Source: Saccoglossus kowalevskii (lineage: Eukaryota; Hemichordata; Enteropneusta; Harrimaniidae). Taken from it: a stretch of 21,701 nucleotides of DNA. The stretch covers positions 1 to 21,701 of the forward strand of contig NW_003148075.1 of the NCBI RefSeq assembly GCF_000003605.2, given 5' to 3'. Position 1 is the first letter of the stretch. Every line of letters begins with the position of its first letter. Shown here in pieces: positions 20,797 to 21,701 of this stretch. The translations under genes were made by a program, and so were the position numbers. The notes under the pieces were generated by a model. It was not told where the DNA came from and did not search any database. It was given only the letters and a program-made list of their open reading frames with translations.

Positions 20797-21701
20797 CATC
20801 ATGCCTAGGCATTAAGTGGAGTAAGGCATTGTTAGTGGAATACTATAGATGCTAGACTACATATGAGATATTACCAACATCATACCTAGGCATTTATTGG
20901 AGTAAGGAATTGTTAGTGGGATATTCTAGATGCTAGACTACATAATGAGATATTACTAGCATCATATCTAGGCATTAAGTGGAGTAAGATATTTTTAGTG
21001 GGATACTATAGATGCTAGACTACATAATGAGATATTACTTGCATCACGCCTAGGCATTTAGTGGAGTAAGATATTGTTAGTGGAATACTGTAGATGCTAG
21101 GCTGCATAATGAGATATTACTAGCATCATACCTAGGTATTTAGTGGAGTAAGATATTGTTAGTGGAATACTATAGAAGCTAGACTACATATGAGATATTA
21201 CCAACATCATACCTAGGCATTTAGTGGAGTAAGATATTGTTAGTGGAATACTATAGATGCTAGGCTGCATAATGAGATATTACTAGCATCATACCTTGGC
21301 ATTTAGTGGAGTAAGATATTGTTAGTGGGATACTATAGATGCTAGGCTGCATAATGAGATATTACTAGCATCATACCTAGGTATTTAGTGGAGTAAGATA
21401 TTGTTAGTGGAATACTATAGATGCTAGGCTGCATAATGAGATATTACTAGCATCATACCTAGGTATTTAGTGGAGTAAGATATTGTTAGTGGAATACTAT
21501 AGATGCTAGGCTGCATAATGAGATATTAATAGCATCATACCTAGGCATTTAGTGGAGTAAGGTATTGTTAGTGGGATACTATAGATGCTAGGCTGCATAA
21601 TGAGATATTACTAGCACCATACCTAGACATTTAGTGGAGTAAGATATTGTTAGTGGGATACTATAGATGATAGGCAGCATAATGAGATATTACTAGCACC
21701 A
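20797..21701. repeat. Right-hand mixed monomers, array continues
   Basis: Mostly GGAATAC/GGCTGC monomers, including two with TACCAACATC (near 20868 and 21194), a variant of the TACCAGC type seen nowhere else in the window. CATCACGCC near 21044 holds a rare CpG. The window ends five bases into a monomer (21697-21701). Confidence 0.8.

Larger units (their letters stand above)
1..21701. repeat. Satellite array, 82-bp monomer, about 265 tandem copies
   Basis: The motif CATCATRCCTAGGCATT returns every 82 bases from base 2 to the end. All monomers are head to tail and none is inverted. 21,695 bases divided by 82 gives about 264.6; allowing for the 79-81-bp and shorter monomers seen, the count is near 265. 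The array has no beginning or end inside the window. Monomers differ at a limited set of diagnostic sites, for example AAG/TTAG after GCATT, TTTTT/TTGTT, GGGATAC/GGAATAC/GGGATATTC and AGACTAC/GGCTGC. These variants recur in fixed orders, which defines higher-order repeats. No unique DNA, gene, RNA gene or transposon interrupts it, so every stretch over 300 bases is repeat. Such arrays are typical of eukaryotic heterochromatin. I do not recognise the family. Confidence 0.99.

Noticed and set aside
1-21701. CRISPR array
   Set aside because: The entire 82-bp unit is repeated, with no unique spacers between short repeats.
1-21701. Protein-coding gene, or a repetitive protein encoded by the array
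   Set aside because: Every monomer carries stop codons in all three phases on both strands, and 82 is not divisible by 3. Stop-free runs in the consensus reach only about 100 bases.
1-21701. Repeated promoters (TACTATA, CTATAG or GATATT as TATA or -10 boxes)
   Set aside because: These are AT-rich words fixed in the monomer and present about 265 times, with no gene downstream.
1-21701. CENP-B box or telomere repeats
   Set aside because: I found no match to the CENP-B box core and no run of TTAGGG-like or similar short telomere units.
1-21701. Known satellite family such as primate alpha satellite
   Set aside because: The monomer is 82 bp, not about 171 bp, and the sequence does not match any satellite I recognise, so no name is given.

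Overview
The whole window is one uninterrupted satellite DNA array. An AT-rich unit of 82 bp is repeated head to tail about 265 times, from base 2 to the last base. There is no unique sequence, gene, RNA gene or transposon anywhere. The array runs off both ends: the first monomer boundary is at base 2 and the window stops five bases into a monomer. The consensus monomer (clean example 414-495) is about 33% G+C, with more G (17) than C (10) on the + strand. It contains no CpG and has stop codons in all three phases of both strands. An array of this size, with diverged monomer types in ordered multi-monomer units, is typical of eukaryotic centromeric, pericentromeric, subtelomeric or other heterochromatic DNA. 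I do not recognise the family and cannot name the species.

The array has a higher-order repeat (HOR) structure. The main building block is a six-monomer cassette, here called alpha (492 bp). It occurs as ten full copies starting at 1312, 2540, 3523, 4915, 10892, 11876, 16056, 17040, 17614 and 19742, plus two incomplete copies at 5653 and 9582. In the clearest stretches alpha is followed by a seven-monomer block (delta, 572 bp) and a four-monomer block (epsilon, 328 bp). Together these make a 17-monomer HOR unit of 1392 bp (3523-4914; also 9500-10891 with its first monomer replaced). Most other units are this unit with whole monomers missing.

Layout: 1-1311 is a non-HOR mixture of monomers, repeated almost exactly at 18598-19438. 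1312-6553 is HOR domain I. 6554-9499 is an irregular domain holding block Z copy 1. 9500-12367 is HOR domain II, including a 984-bp tandem duplication that looks perfect by eye. 12368-16055 is a second irregular domain holding block Z copy 2. 16056-18105 is HOR domain III, made of alpha cassettes with other linkers. 18106-21701 is a mosaic that repeats pieces seen near the left end.

No encoded product can be proposed. What the window records is array evolution: unequal exchange or gene conversion mostly in whole 82-bp steps, at several scales (6, 7, 12 and 17 monomers and blocks over 1 kb). Small out-of-register indels are few, and some lie at domain edges or recombinant junctions. All identities were judged by eye, without alignment software.
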